Shown here: positions 9,785-18,201 of the stretch, in pieces | Position numbering within the stretch: the stretch's first letter is position 1 | Layout of the letters: the number at the start of each line of letters is the position of its first letter | Assembly: GCA_020631215.1 (NCBI GenBank) | Contig: JAHDHS010000004.1 | Location: 59,166 to 123,165, forward strand | Source of the DNA: Hellea sp. | GTDB lineage: Bacteria > Pseudomonadota > Alphaproteobacteria > Caulobacterales > Maricaulaceae | DNA: 64,000 nucleotides | Direction: 5' to 3' | Position numbers and translations under genes: made by a program | Notes under the pieces: generated by a model | Databases searched by the model: none | Told to the model about the DNA's origin: nothing | The model's input: the letters and a program-made list of their open reading frames with translations, nothing else

Positions 9785-10693
9785 CTAGATTAAGTTTTTC
9801 CTTAACGCCGCGCCATCCGAAGCCTCAATTGAGCCTAAAATACTGTTTTTACTGGATAATTCATCCTCTGTAAGCGTAATGATCGGCGTCACGACTAGAT
9901 CACCAGCCCCCACACCCTTACCTTTCAGGCGCATTTTCTTGCCGCTATTTGTGCCCGGCGGGATGGAGAGTTGTACCGCTCCGCTCGGCATATCGACTTT
10001 GACCTTGGCGCCATGAAGCGCTTCGGTCAGGGAGATTGGCAAATCCAGATAGAGCGAATCGCCTTTTCGGGTGAGGTTTTTATGCGGTTTGACCGTGATT
10101 TCGATCTTGGCATCGCCGCTGGGCCCGCCATGTTGGCCCGGTTGTCCTTTTCCCTTTAGGCGTAAAACCTGCCCGTCTTTCAGCCCCTTGGGAATTTTGA
10201 CCTTCAGGCCGATATCGAGCGTTTTAGAGCCGCCCTTTAGGGCATCAGCGAGACTGATTTGCATTTTATAGCGCACATCCGCACCTTTGGCCGGGCGCGC
10301 TTGACGACGGTTCATCCCGCCGCGCATACCGCCCATATTCATGCCGAACAAGGATGAGAACAGCTCCGCCATATCGTCCTGACCGCCTATGCCGCCAAAG
10401 CCACCAAAACCGGTCTGGAATTGCGGGCCGCTCCGGCCTCCAAATCCACCGGCAAAGGGGTTTTGCTGCTGACCGCTACTATCCACCTGTCCGGTATCAT
10501 ATTGGCGGCGTAAGTCTTTATTAGAGAGCAGATTATAGGCCGCCGTGATCTCCTTGAACTTAGTCTCGGCGGCAACATCGCCCGGATTGACGTCCGGGTG
10601 ATATTTTTTCGCCAAAGCCCGATAGGCTTTGCGAATTTCCGCCTCTGATGCGGTCTTCTTCACACCCAGCAATGTATAAGGGTTCTTGGCCAT
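9785..10693 (-). CDS. DnaJ/CbpA-type co-chaperone
   Basis: A 302-residue class II J-protein. The N-terminal J domain has HPD (KKYHPDVNPG) and is followed by a Gly/Phe-rich linker (residues about 72-125) and the two beta-barrel substrate-binding C-terminal domains (VKIPKGLKDGQVLRLKGKG, SIPPGTNSGKKMRLKGKG). There is no CXXCXGXG zinc region, which separates it from DnaJ and places it with CbpA. It stimulates DnaK ATPase in the cytoplasm. It lies just downstream of the GTA cluster but is not a GTA gene. Confidence 0.9.
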   Translation of the reverse strand: MAKNPYTLLGVKKTASEAEIRKAYRALAKKYHPDVNPGDVAAETKFKEITAAYNLLSNKDLRRQYDTGQVDSSGQQQNPFAGGFGGRSGPQFQTGFGGFGGIGGQDDMAELFSSLFGMNMGGMRGGMNRRQARPAKGADVRYKMQISLADALKGGSKTLDIGLKVKIPKGLKDGQVLRLKGKGQPGQHGGPSGDAKIEITVKPHKNLTRKGDSLYLDLPISLTEALHGAKVKVDMPSGAVQLSIPPGTNSGKKMRLKGKGVGAGDLVVTPIITLTEDELSSKNSILGSIEASDGAALRKNLI

Positions 10694-10741
10694 GGCCTGT
10701 ATTTAAGAGGAATTCGCTGTTTTAAAAGGGGTTTTGTGATT

Positions 10742-11821
10742 TTAAGGGAGAGTGAATTTTGCCTCCGCCCCCCAGCCATAAAGACCGGAAAATTGGGAAA
10801 TGCGGAGCTCCCCCGATAGAGAAGCGGATAGGGTCAATTGGGGCTGGCTCGTTTCATAAGTCTCTGAAAGTAAGCCCGCCTCAAAACGCCCTATTCGGTA
10901 ACGCTCTTCCGTTTCGCCCAGCGGCACATCTGCGCCTGCCCAGCTGTCACCGCCCTCACGCGTGCGCCTGATCCAGCTGATAATCCGGTCTGGCCCTGAT
11001 AGATATGACCGGATATGTACGGGCGCGAGGGGGCGTAAATGCCGCCCAACATAGGTGAAATCAGAGCTGTCACCCTCCTGCCCTGCCAGTTTCGGCGTCA
11101 CGGTTAGGGTTTCTTCAAGTAATTCAGGTGACAGCGGGAGCGGGGAGAGGCCTTGATCCAGATAAAGAATACGCGCGCCCGCCGGGATATTCGCCGTTAT
11201 ATCGACGTCAGACCCCGCCAGCCCGCGCAAAAGCCGCCTGCCTTCATAGATATTGGGCGCGGTCAGGGTCAGCTCAGCGATTTGGATAATCTCCCAGCCT
11301 GTCTCGGTCTCGACCGCGAATTTGTTTTGCCCAGACAGGATATCCGCTTCCGGTAGTCCGGCCAGAACCGCATCGGGCATGAAGAATTGAAAACTCGCCG
11401 CCTTATCCCATCTGCCCAGCGGGCCGGCAGTCAGGTCAGATAAAGTCGCGCCCATCCATAGCGGGCTGAGGGCCGTAGCGATCTCAGCCCCTACACTGAT
11501 CTCATGCATCTCAAATGGGTCCATCGCCGAGCCCGCCAGCGGCCCATCATAGCCCGGCAGATCAAATCCGAAGCTCGCCGGGCGACTGACCCAACCGATC
11601 TCTGCCGTGACTTGCGGCGTTGAACCTGCCACAAATATCGCCGAATCATCCGTCAATCTGCGGGCTGAGATACTGTGCGTTTTTCCGGCATCTATGCGTT
11701 CAATTTCATAGAGTGGTTCTTCGTCCAAAAGCTTCACACGATCACCGACAGAAAGCTCGATGCCGCTTTGAAATGGCAAGTGGAAATGTAGCTGTTCCAA
11801 GGCGGCGTGATGGTCTTTCAA
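10742..11821 (-). CDS. GTA gp15 C-terminal part (third fragment)
   Basis: A 359-residue ORF matching the C-terminal third of the GTA host-specificity protein gp15 (about 1300 residues in Rhodobacter as I recall). It opens with TTG, whose last bases are the preceding fragment's stop (TTGA overlap), one base out of frame with it. The residues on each side (..ANYTASSV then KDHHAALEQLHFHLPF..) read as one continuous region of a tail baseplate protein. Either the gene is frameshifted or the fragments are made separately by coupled reinitiation. It is the last gene of the cluster. Confidence 0.7.
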   Translation of the reverse strand: MKDHHAALEQLHFHLPFQSGIELSVGDRVKLLDEEPLYEIERIDAGKTHSISARRLTDDSAIFVAGSTPQVTAEIGWVSRPASFGFDLPGYDGPLAGSAMDPFEMHEISVGAEIATALSPLWMGATLSDLTAGPLGRWDKAASFQFFMPDAVLAGLPEADILSGQNKFAVETETGWEIIQIAELTLTAPNIYEGRRLLRGLAGSDVDITANIPAGARILYLDQGLSPLPLSPELLEETLTVTPKLAGQEGDSSDFTYVGRHLRPLAPVHIRSYLSGPDRIISWIRRTREGGDSWAGADVPLGETEERYRIGRFEAGLLSETYETSQPQLTLSASLSGELRISQFSGLYGWGAEAKFTLP

Positions 11822-12489
11822 ACGCTGCTCGCGGTATAGTTGGCAAAGGCCCGATCCATGACGATTGGCACGCGCAAATCCAAAACGCGCACTGTCTCCG
11901 CCGTCAGGTCGCGCGCGGCCACAGAGCCAAGCTGGTAGTCATTCCCGATGTCAATAAAATGCAATCGCACATCTTTTAATTTTCTGTCAGGGTCGTGCCG
12001 ATCACTCACCAAGAGCGGGCCGCTGGTTTGCGCAAACTCCAAGGGATTTAATTCATGCAAAGGCGTCTGCCCTTGGCTGCTGAAAACCAAAACACCCTCG
12101 CGTTCCGACAGGGTGATTTTATAGGTTTCAAACAAGGCCTGCAGCGCGGCGCGCCCACTCATGGGCCGGTCAATATGATAGCCCTGCACAAGCCCGGACA
12201 CACCCGAAACATCGTAATTATTTATGCCGCATTGATCGCATAAGTCCGCAATGATCGACGATAGACTGACCAGCCCCATACGCCCGGTCAGCCAATGACC
12301 GCGCCGCCAGTTTTGCCCGTCCGCCCAGACATCGCCCCGCGCGGGGAAATCAGGAAAAGGCCGCGCGTCCCAGGCCCAGACAGACATCATATTTGTATCA
12401 ATCATATGGCCTGAATATACGGAGGATGAGGGATTTAATTGCGGATCATCCCAATAGGCAATCAGCGCGGAAAGATAATGACGCTGCAT
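11818..12489 (-). CDS. GTA gp15 middle part (second fragment)
   Basis: A 223-residue ORF covering the phage-tail-3-like middle of gp15 (QRHYLSALIAYW, MIDTNMMSVWAWDARPFPDFP, HWLTGRMG). It is in exactly the same frame as the upstream 626-residue fragment. Only one TAG and five to six sense codons (VYRDDL) separate the upstream stop from this ATG. The RDDLMQRHYL stretch is what an uninterrupted gp15 would show after the FPYYS motif, so the TAG looks like a nonsense substitution within a formerly continuous gene. A weak purine run (AGAGATGA) precedes the ATG and could allow reinitiation. Confidence 0.7.
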   Translation of the reverse strand: MQRHYLSALIAYWDDPQLNPSSSVYSGHMIDTNMMSVWAWDARPFPDFPARGDVWADGQNWRRGHWLTGRMGLVSLSSIIADLCDQCGINNYDVSGVSGLVQGYHIDRPMSGRAALQALFETYKITLSEREGVLVFSSQGQTPLHELNPLEFAQTSGPLLVSDRHDPDRKLKDVRLHFIDIGNDYQLGSVAARDLTAETVRVLDLRVPIVMDRAFANYTASSV

Positions 12490-12507
12490 TAAATCATCTC
12501 TATAAAC

Positions 12508-14388
12508 CTATGAATAATATGGGAATTTACTTTCCGTGCTTTTCAGGTCAAAGAATACGTTGGGCTGATGCGCGCCATTATGAATAGCGGGACAGCCAAT
12601 CTCCAACAGCCAGATGGGTTTGGACTCTGCCTGCCAAGCTGTAGTCTGAGCGACCTCACTGCCGCCTATGCGGTTATAATGTGAATGGCTCCACCAGTTG
12701 CGCAAATCTTTATAGCGAAACACCCAGGGTTTTTGCGCGCCGCCATCCTTGATAGGCGTGTGGATTTGGGCGTCACGATCTGCCCGCGAGGCATAGAAAT
12801 AATCATAACCTTCCCCGCCCTCAATTTGCGATTTCAGATAATCCAGATCATAAGGCCCTGCCGCTATTTCCTCATCGGCGTGACCCGGATTTTCCCGCCA
12901 GTCAGAGAGCGGGAAATAGGCATCAATCCCGACAGCGGATATCGCCGGATGCGCCCATAATTCATCCAGATGAAAACACACATCACCGCTGCCATCTTGC
13001 GGGTGATAACCGAAATATTCCGTCCAATCGGCCGCATAGGTGATACCGACATTCGGCCCCATAACCTGCCGAACATCCTCGGCCAGTTCCGCCAGTTTCG
13101 TCACCGCCGGGAAATTATTATGTGCATCTCTGAGCGTCGTCAGACCCCGGAGTTCAGAGCCAATGATAAAGCGAGCCACACCCCCCGCCTGCTGCGCCAA
13201 ATTCGCGTAATGCAGGATGAAATTCCGGTACCCATTAGACCCCTCAAAAAAGCTAATGATCTCTGTGGCGGTTTGCGCGGATTTGTCCACGCTCGCCGTG
13301 ATCCGCCCGCGCCATGGAAAGCCCGGCGCGTCCATCAAAAGGAAGGGATAAAGCGTGACTTCAAAGCCCCGCGATTTCAGGCTGGTAATCGCTTGTATGA
13401 GACTTTCATCAGACGGCGTACCGCCATAATTGGGACGGCTCTGATCGTCTTGTGAAATCAGATAGGCATTGCCGCGCGTGTCCTGCCCAACCTGCCAGCC
13501 ATGGCCCGGCACGACGCGGTCGCGCCTCTCCACGCCCGGGCGGATTTGGCAGGTACCGCAATTCAGATCATCGCCGAACCAGGCCGTGATGACGGACACA
13601 TTCCGGCAATTGGGCAGCTGACTTTGCAGCTGATCCAGCGCCAATTCTATATCCGCCTGCCCCGACAGATTATTCATATTCACCGGACGGGACACGCCGG
13701 GGCGCGGCGTTTCCTCTACAATATCGGTCGCATAGGCATATTCCCCGCTGCCTGGCAGTAAATTGACGCTCTTGATCAAAGTCTCCAGACGCGGCTCATC
13801 GCCCTGCCCCGGCGGGACGCGGATAATCTCGGCATTAATCTGCGGCAGACGCCCGACATGCCCGTCCAGCGGGAAATCCTCAAAGACGATATAGGCCGTG
13901 CCGCGAAAAGCGGGCACATCGCCCTCGGTTGCCGCAATAATCGGGTCAGGCAATTGATCCTCCCCGCCCTTATAAACCCGCATATTCAGGCCAGCCGTCT
14001 GTAAGGGCGCGCCATTGGCCCAAAGCCGATCAACGCCTAAAATTTCACCTTCACACAGGCCAATCGCAAAGCTGACCGAGTAGCTGTAACTTGTTTGACG
14101 CGGCCCGCCGCCCTTACCGCCGCCCACACGGCTGGTTTCTGACGTTTCGCGCAGGCGCGAGGCCCAAATCACCTGCCCCGCCAGTCGCACACGCCCGTAA
14201 ATCCGAGACATAGGCGCCCCGTCCCGTGAGGTTTGAATATGCAGGCTGTCCAGCCTCGGCCCTTCAAATTTGCGGTCATCAAAGAGCGAGGTGATGGCCT
14301 GCGTCGCGGCGGATTGCGCCAACCCCGTGCCGATATTGACCAGTGAATTGCCCAGAAAATTCAGGCCGGAAATGGCTAAAGTCGTCAT
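12508..14388 (-). CDS. GTA gp15 N-terminal part, TIM-barrel host-specificity protein
   Basis: A 626-residue ORF. The first 200 residues are tail-hub-like (PMSRIYGRVRLAGQVIWASRL, YSVSFAIGLCEGEILG). A GTA TIM-barrel-like domain follows from about residue 250 (TAWFGDDLNCG, RFIIGSELRGLT, GITYAADWTEYFGYHPQDGSGDVCFHLDELW). These are hallmarks of gp15/Rcc01698, the megatron-like protein that contacts the recipient envelope and may carry glycoside-hydrolase activity. Translation stops at a TAG just after FPYYS, with the remaining half in the same frame downstream. It starts 4 bases from the gp14 stop (overlap). Confidence 0.85.
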   Translation of the reverse strand: MTTLAISGLNFLGNSLVNIGTGLAQSAATQAITSLFDDRKFEGPRLDSLHIQTSRDGAPMSRIYGRVRLAGQVIWASRLRETSETSRVGGGKGGGPRQTSYSYSVSFAIGLCEGEILGVDRLWANGAPLQTAGLNMRVYKGGEDQLPDPIIAATEGDVPAFRGTAYIVFEDFPLDGHVGRLPQINAEIIRVPPGQGDEPRLETLIKSVNLLPGSGEYAYATDIVEETPRPGVSRPVNMNNLSGQADIELALDQLQSQLPNCRNVSVITAWFGDDLNCGTCQIRPGVERRDRVVPGHGWQVGQDTRGNAYLISQDDQSRPNYGGTPSDESLIQAITSLKSRGFEVTLYPFLLMDAPGFPWRGRITASVDKSAQTATEIISFFEGSNGYRNFILHYANLAQQAGGVARFIIGSELRGLTTLRDAHNNFPAVTKLAELAEDVRQVMGPNVGITYAADWTEYFGYHPQDGSGDVCFHLDELWAHPAISAVGIDAYFPLSDWRENPGHADEEIAAGPYDLDYLKSQIEGGEGYDYFYASRADRDAQIHTPIKDGGAQKPWVFRYKDLRNWWSHSHYNRIGGSEVAQTTAWQAESKPIWLLEIGCPAIHNGAHQPNVFFDLKSTESKFPYYS

Positions 14389-14831
14389 AAATCTCTCTGT
14401 TGAATAGGCGGAAAAGCAAAACTATGTGTCCAGCGGCGCTGCCAATAGGGCACGAGGAAGCTCTCCACGACCGCCTTGCCCCAATAGGCATGGATCAGGC
14501 GGTCAGGCGCGCTCAGAACCCCGATATGTTTGCACGGCCCCGCCGGATGCATGCGAAAGAGCAGCACATCGCCGGGCCTTGCGGCTTTGATGGGTGTGAG
14601 CCAACGCTGCGCAGCCCTCAATAATGGTTCCTCATCGGACATTTCGCCCCAATCGGGCGTATAGCTGGGCGGTGTTTCCGGCTCCTCGCCGTAAATTTCC
14701 CGCCAAATGCCCCGGATCAGCCCCAAACAATCGGTCCCTGCTCCGCGCGAAGAAGCCTGATGTTGGTAAGGCGTATCGATCCAGTCCCGCGCAATGCGCA
14801 GCACCTCAGCGCGCATAGTGTCACTGGGCAT
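14385..14831 (-). CDS. GTA gp14, NlpC/P60 peptidase
   Basis: A 148-residue NlpC/P60-family protein. The catalytic Cys is in GTDCLGLIRG (about residue 33), with the His in CKHIGVL and further conserved positions in PGDVLLFRM and LIHAYW. In GTAs this is the tail-associated cell-wall peptidase that helps the particle penetrate peptidoglycan. It overlaps gp13 upstream by 11 bases and gp15 downstream by 4, as in other GTA clusters. Confidence 0.9.
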   Translation of the reverse strand: MPSDTMRAEVLRIARDWIDTPYQHQASSRGAGTDCLGLIRGIWREIYGEEPETPPSYTPDWGEMSDEEPLLRAAQRWLTPIKAARPGDVLLFRMHPAGPCKHIGVLSAPDRLIHAYWGKAVVESFLVPYWQRRWTHSFAFPPIQQRDL

Positions 14832-15477
14832 GGAGCTTTAAATGCGCGTAGCGGGAGCCGCCATCGCGGCGCTCCCCGTCTTGCGGGGCAGCCTGCAAAG
14901 CATCATCACCCAGCAAAAATGGAAAGCCGCGAAAGTTAGCTGTGTTGGAAAATTGATCGCGGCAGGCCGCAAAGCTGCGCGGGCAAATCGTGCCTTCGGG
15001 ATAAAGGCCCGCATCGACGCCGCAGCGGGCATCGCCGAAACTCGCGTCACAGATCTTGCCAAAGACACGGCCCGTGCCGCGTTCCAGCAAGGTTGCATGG
15101 CCGAGCCATTCTGCCTGAAATCCATCGCCGCTGATCTTGACCCGCCCGATGCGCCCCGAAGAGGTTAATTTGTATTCAGACGGGTTCTGCCAATTGACGG
15201 TAAAGCGTTCCAATATGGCGTTATCCAACACGCCCTCTTTCACCGCCTCTTCGGTCAAATCCGGCAGGTCAAAAACCGTCTCAATCTCTCCGCCGTCGGC
15301 GGCGAAATTAATTCGGTGATCGCGGTCAGTTTCATTGAGGCTTTGGCTGGGGTGATAGGTCGTACCGTCCAGTTCGAAGCTTTGGTCATGATCGGTCAGG
15401 CCACGTACCGAACCGTCCTTTAGGCGCAAACGCCAAGCAGAGCAGAGCGTCGTCGCAATGCCGGAAAACTCAGACAT
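14821..15477 (-). CDS. GTA gp13, DUF2163 baseplate protein
   Basis: A 218-residue protein with the DUF2163 pattern: an N-terminal CSAWRLRLKDGSVRGLTDHD and later CDASFGDARCGVD with clustered cysteines and CPRSFAACRDQFSNTANFRGFPFLLGDD. In the RcGTA structure the equivalent is an iron-sulfur-containing hub protein, as I recall, and the conserved cysteines fit that. It overlaps gp12 by 8 bases. Confidence 0.9.
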   Translation of the reverse strand: MSEFSGIATTLCSAWRLRLKDGSVRGLTDHDQSFELDGTTYHPSQSLNETDRDHRINFAADGGEIETVFDLPDLTEEAVKEGVLDNAILERFTVNWQNPSEYKLTSSGRIGRVKISGDGFQAEWLGHATLLERGTGRVFGKICDASFGDARCGVDAGLYPEGTICPRSFAACRDQFSNTANFRGFPFLLGDDALQAAPQDGERRDGGSRYAHLKLHAQ

Positions 15478-16108
15478 GATCCAGCACCTCGATCAGAGGC
15501 ACATCAGTGATCTGCACAGACTGAAAATCATCCAGAGTGATGTCCAGCCTATCCGTGTCAAAGCGCACCGGCACGTCAAATTCAAATCCGGCAGTCACGA
15601 CCGCACCGGAAGGTGACGGGGAATTAAATATGATCTTTCCGGTCAACGGATCGACACTATAGTTCGAAGTGTCAACAGCCACCCCGTCCAGCGCTAGTAG
15701 AAGCGTGTCAGTCACGGGTTTGGTAATACGGCGGTGATAGTCTCCCGCGCTATCGGCATAGGTTTTGATCAGAGCAAACTCTGTTTGTTGGCCATCGCCT
15801 GTACCAATGATTTGATCCGTGGCTGTGATCTCTTTGTCCGGCATAGCGGTCGTGAAATCCAGCCTGTCCCGAAATCGAAAACTATAAAGCCACCCGCGAC
15901 GCGCTTCGAAAAATGACAATATTTCAATAGCTTGTTGATATGTCTTTATACCTAAGGACGCCTGATAGCGCCTGCGGGAGTTATAATGGCGGCTATTGCG
16001 CCGCTCCGCCCCGCTGCCGAGCTGTGTGATCTCTGTTTGCCGCTCCGGCCCGCCGCTCGCACCAAAGGCCAGATGCCATGGGAAGCTGACATCGTGAAAG
16101 TCTGTCAC
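15470..16108 (-). CDS. GTA gp12, DUF2460 distal tail protein
   Basis: A 212-residue DUF2460 protein (DVSFPWHLAFGASGGPERQTEI, SRRRYQASLGIKTYQQAIEILSFFEARRG, YSFRFRDRLDF). It forms the distal tail ring connecting tail tube to baseplate. Normal length for the family. It starts 35 bases after gp11. Confidence 0.92.
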   Translation of the reverse strand: MTDFHDVSFPWHLAFGASGGPERQTEITQLGSGAERRNSRHYNSRRRYQASLGIKTYQQAIEILSFFEARRGWLYSFRFRDRLDFTTAMPDKEITATDQIIGTGDGQQTEFALIKTYADSAGDYHRRITKPVTDTLLLALDGVAVDTSNYSVDPLTGKIIFNSPSPSGAVVTAGFEFDVPVRFDTDRLDITLDDFQSVQITDVPLIEVLDHV

Positions 16109-16143
16109 GATTTCTCCTTTATAAATCTAATTATTTATTTCGC

Positions 16144-16554
16144 TTAAGCGCGGCCCTGTCCGCGCGCCACGGCCTGCGCCAGACGCGCGGCGATCTGCCC
16201 TTCGGACTGTTTAATATCCGCAGATGCGCCGCCCCCATTGACCGTCATATTGACGATCACGGGCGGCTTTGCGCTCTGGCTACTTCCGCCCAAAAGCTTG
16301 CTGCCAAGATTACCAAAGGCAGCCTCCAGCGGGGCGGCGACCAGCTCATTAATCGCCAGCCGCGCTAAATCCCGCGACACAGATTCGGCGAGCCCGGAGA
16401 AGGAAAACTCCCCGCGTATCGCGGCCTGTTCTAATGATTTGGCTATGCGGTCTCCGGCGATTTCAAAGGCTCTCGCAACCTCATCCGCCGCCTCCATGGC
16501 TGGGCCTTTGACAAACTCATCCAGCGCCTTGGCCGCATGTTCTGTTTCATCCAT
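16144..16554 (-). CDS. GTA gp11, short tape-measure-like protein
   Basis: A 136-residue protein, alpha-helical in its first 100 residues (ALDEFVKGPAMEAADEVARAFE, LARLAINELVAAPLEAAFGNL), with a glycine-rich stretch and an Arg/Ala-rich tail (IAARLAQAVARGQGRA) typical of GTA tape-measure proteins. It is shorter than the Rhodobacter gp11 I remember (about 220 residues), which may mean a shorter tail or loss of the N-terminal part. It overlaps the gp10.1-like chaperone by 8 bases. Confidence 0.8.
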   Translation of the reverse strand: MDETEHAAKALDEFVKGPAMEAADEVARAFEIAGDRIAKSLEQAAIRGEFSFSGLAESVSRDLARLAINELVAAPLEAAFGNLGSKLLGGSSQSAKPPVIVNMTVNGGGASADIKQSEGQIAARLAQAVARGQGRA

Positions 16555-16747
16555 TTTCTTTTTCCTTATCCGGGTAACAGCGCATTAGTTCCGCCAGATT
16601 TTCAGCGGATAATCCGCCCTGAAATCGGGGCCGTGAGAGCGTCAGCCAATCGCGTAAACTCATGCGCCAGAACTCACTTGGCGCGATCCCAAAGCGCGTG
16701 ACCGCAAGGCGCATCCAATCGTCAAATGGCCACTCATCTTTGCGCAT
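16547..16747 (-). CDS. GTA gp10.1-like tail assembly chaperone (rcc01693 type)
   Basis: A 66-residue ORF with the compact pattern MRLAVTRFGIAPSEFWRMSLRDWLTL, typical of the small phage-tail assembly chaperone encoded between gp10 and gp11 in GTAs. It overlaps both neighbours (14 and 8 bases), which supports translation. Confidence 0.85.
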   Translation of the reverse strand: MRKDEWPFDDWMRLAVTRFGIAPSEFWRMSLRDWLTLSRPRFQGGLSAENLAELMRCYPDKEKENG

Positions 16748-17045
16748 TTAATTGCTCCTGTAAGACTTCGGACACGCGCATGATCGCCTCGCTGATTTCT
16801 GCATCCGGCAAACTCGCCGCCAGCCTGTCTGCGTCCTGATCCCTTGGTAAGTCAGGACGAAGCAGACAGGCCAGCAACGTGCGGGCCGAACCGGAGGTCA
16901 GATCACGCATTGCCTGCGCCATCCCGGCTGGCCCAAGGGCGCTCATACGCTGCGCCGCTTCAGCTAGCGCCCCCATGGTCAGACGCAGAGCGTAAACCCT
17001 GCCGTTAATTTCCAAATACCCGTCACCGGGCTGATATCCCGCCAT
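16734..17045 (-). CDS. GTA gp10, gene transfer agent family tail protein
   Basis: A 103-residue protein beginning with a small beta-rich segment (GDGYLEINGRVYALRLTMGALAEA) characteristic of the GTA TAC-like family, followed by helices. The ATG directly follows the TAG of gp9 in the same frame (TAGATG), a tight translational-coupling junction. Confidence 0.88.
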   Translation of the reverse strand: MAGYQPGDGYLEINGRVYALRLTMGALAEAAQRMSALGPAGMAQAMRDLTSGSARTLLACLLRPDLPRDQDADRLAASLPDAEISEAIMRVSEVLQEQLNAQR

Positions 17046-17456
17046 CTAATCCGCCGTGAAATCGGGCGCGCCGGCGCTGAGCAAAGTCAGTTCAAAATTT
17101 GCTTCGCCCTGATAAGTGCCGGAATAAGACAGGCCCGCAATCAGGAACGGCCCGCTGATCACGCCAAAATCGGGGATGATACATTGCAAATCCTGCGCGC
17201 TTTGATCGAAAAACGCCGCGCGGATAAGCGCATCGGACGCAGCGTCCCTAAAGACGCCCGCCCCGGAAATTTCGGCTGATTTGATACCTGCACCGGGCAA
17301 GAGTTCCTTCCAGCCGCCGGGGGAGCCTGTATCCGTGATGTCCACAGGCCGGGCATTCAGCCGGAAAGTCTTCGTCCGAAGCCCCGCCACCGTTATATAA
17401 GCGCCGGAGCCATCTTTAAGTTTCAGGAGCATGTCGCTCCCACGTTGGGCTGCCAT
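17046..17456 (-). CDS. GTA gp9, major tail tube protein
   Basis: A 136-residue TP901-1-like major tail protein (GSDMLLKLKDG, TVAGLRTKTFRLNARPVDITDT, GAGIKSAEISGAGVFRD, YQGEANFELTLLSAG). It polymerises into the tail tube. Normal length for GTA gp9. Confidence 0.92.
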   Translation of the reverse strand: MAAQRGSDMLLKLKDGSGAYITVAGLRTKTFRLNARPVDITDTGSPGGWKELLPGAGIKSAEISGAGVFRDAASDALIRAAFFDQSAQDLQCIIPDFGVISGPFLIAGLSYSGTYQGEANFELTLLSAGAPDFTAD

Positions 17457-17464
17457 AAGGCCTC

Positions 17465-17887
17465 CTATTGTTCAGTATCGAGTGTGAAAGAGACGCGCAG
17501 CAGGCCATGCAGGGTCAGACCGTCAACGGCCCGCAACACATCGGAATAAATGACGGTCACGGCGGTCACATGCGCCTCCCCCGTCGCAGTCAGAGCACTC
17601 CGGCTTAGGGCCCGTTCAATCTGTTTCAAAATCCCAAAGACTTCCGACCGTCCGGCATAGCGTGACCAGACATGCAGCGTCATTTGATGCCGCGTGATCG
17701 CGCCGCCATCGGCGCTGTCATCGGTCGATCTCTGCGGGCCATAGGTCAGATAGGGAAAGACGGGGTCCTCCGGCGCAGCGTCATAAAGCCGGGGCGGCTG
17801 CCCCAATTCGCCCTGCACCCCCGGATCGGTCAGCAAGACCTCATGCACCGCTTTGGCCAGCGCCACGGCATCTGTCGTGACGCTCAT
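17465..17887 (-). CDS. GTA gp8, DUF3168 tail terminator
   Basis: A 140-residue DUF3168 protein (PRLYDAAPEDPVFPYLTYGP, HQMTLHVWSRYAGR, GLLRVSFTLDTEQ), the ring that ends tail-tube growth and joins head to tail. It overlaps gp7 by 4 bases. Confidence 0.9.
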   Translation of the reverse strand: MSVTTDAVALAKAVHEVLLTDPGVQGELGQPPRLYDAAPEDPVFPYLTYGPQRSTDDSADGGAITRHQMTLHVWSRYAGRSEVFGILKQIERALSRSALTATGEAHVTAVTVIYSDVLRAVDGLTLHGLLRVSFTLDTEQ

Positions 17888-18201
17888 TGCGCTTCCTCCT
17901 CACAGATCAGCTGCAATCGCTCACGCCGATCATCGGGATCAGAGGCCGCAATGACCCGCAATATCCGGCCCTGCCACATCAGGCGGGCGCGTTCGGGGAA
18001 ATTAGCCATGTAACGGATCGTGACCTTATAGGGCTGCAACACTGCCAGACGGCCATTCTCCTTGGCTTCGCTGAGATTATAAGGTTTCACACCCGCCCAG
18101 ATGACTTGGGACAGGCCCCATGTCCGGCTTGCCCCGCCCATATCATCCGGCGTCTCGCTGGGCGTATAAAGCCCGACGCGGCTGCGCATTTGCCGGATCA
18201 T
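17884..18201 (-). CDS. GTA gp7, head-tail adaptor / stopper
   Basis: A 105-residue phage head-tail joining protein (GGASRTWGLSQVIWAGVKP, YKVTIRYMANFPERARLMWQGRILRV, RRERLQLICEEEA). Same size and position as in RcGTA. It overlaps gp6 and gp8 by 4 bases each. Confidence 0.9.
   Translation of the reverse strand: MIRQMRSRVGLYTPSETPDDMGGASRTWGLSQVIWAGVKPYNLSEAKENGRLAVLQPYKVTIRYMANFPERARLMWQGRILRVIAASDPDDRRERLQLICEEEAQ

Noticed and set aside
11815-11824. Programmed -1 frameshifting at the second gp15 break.
   Set aside because: The sequence (AGC GTT TGA) does not form an X XXY YYZ slippery heptamer; coupling or mutation is simpler.
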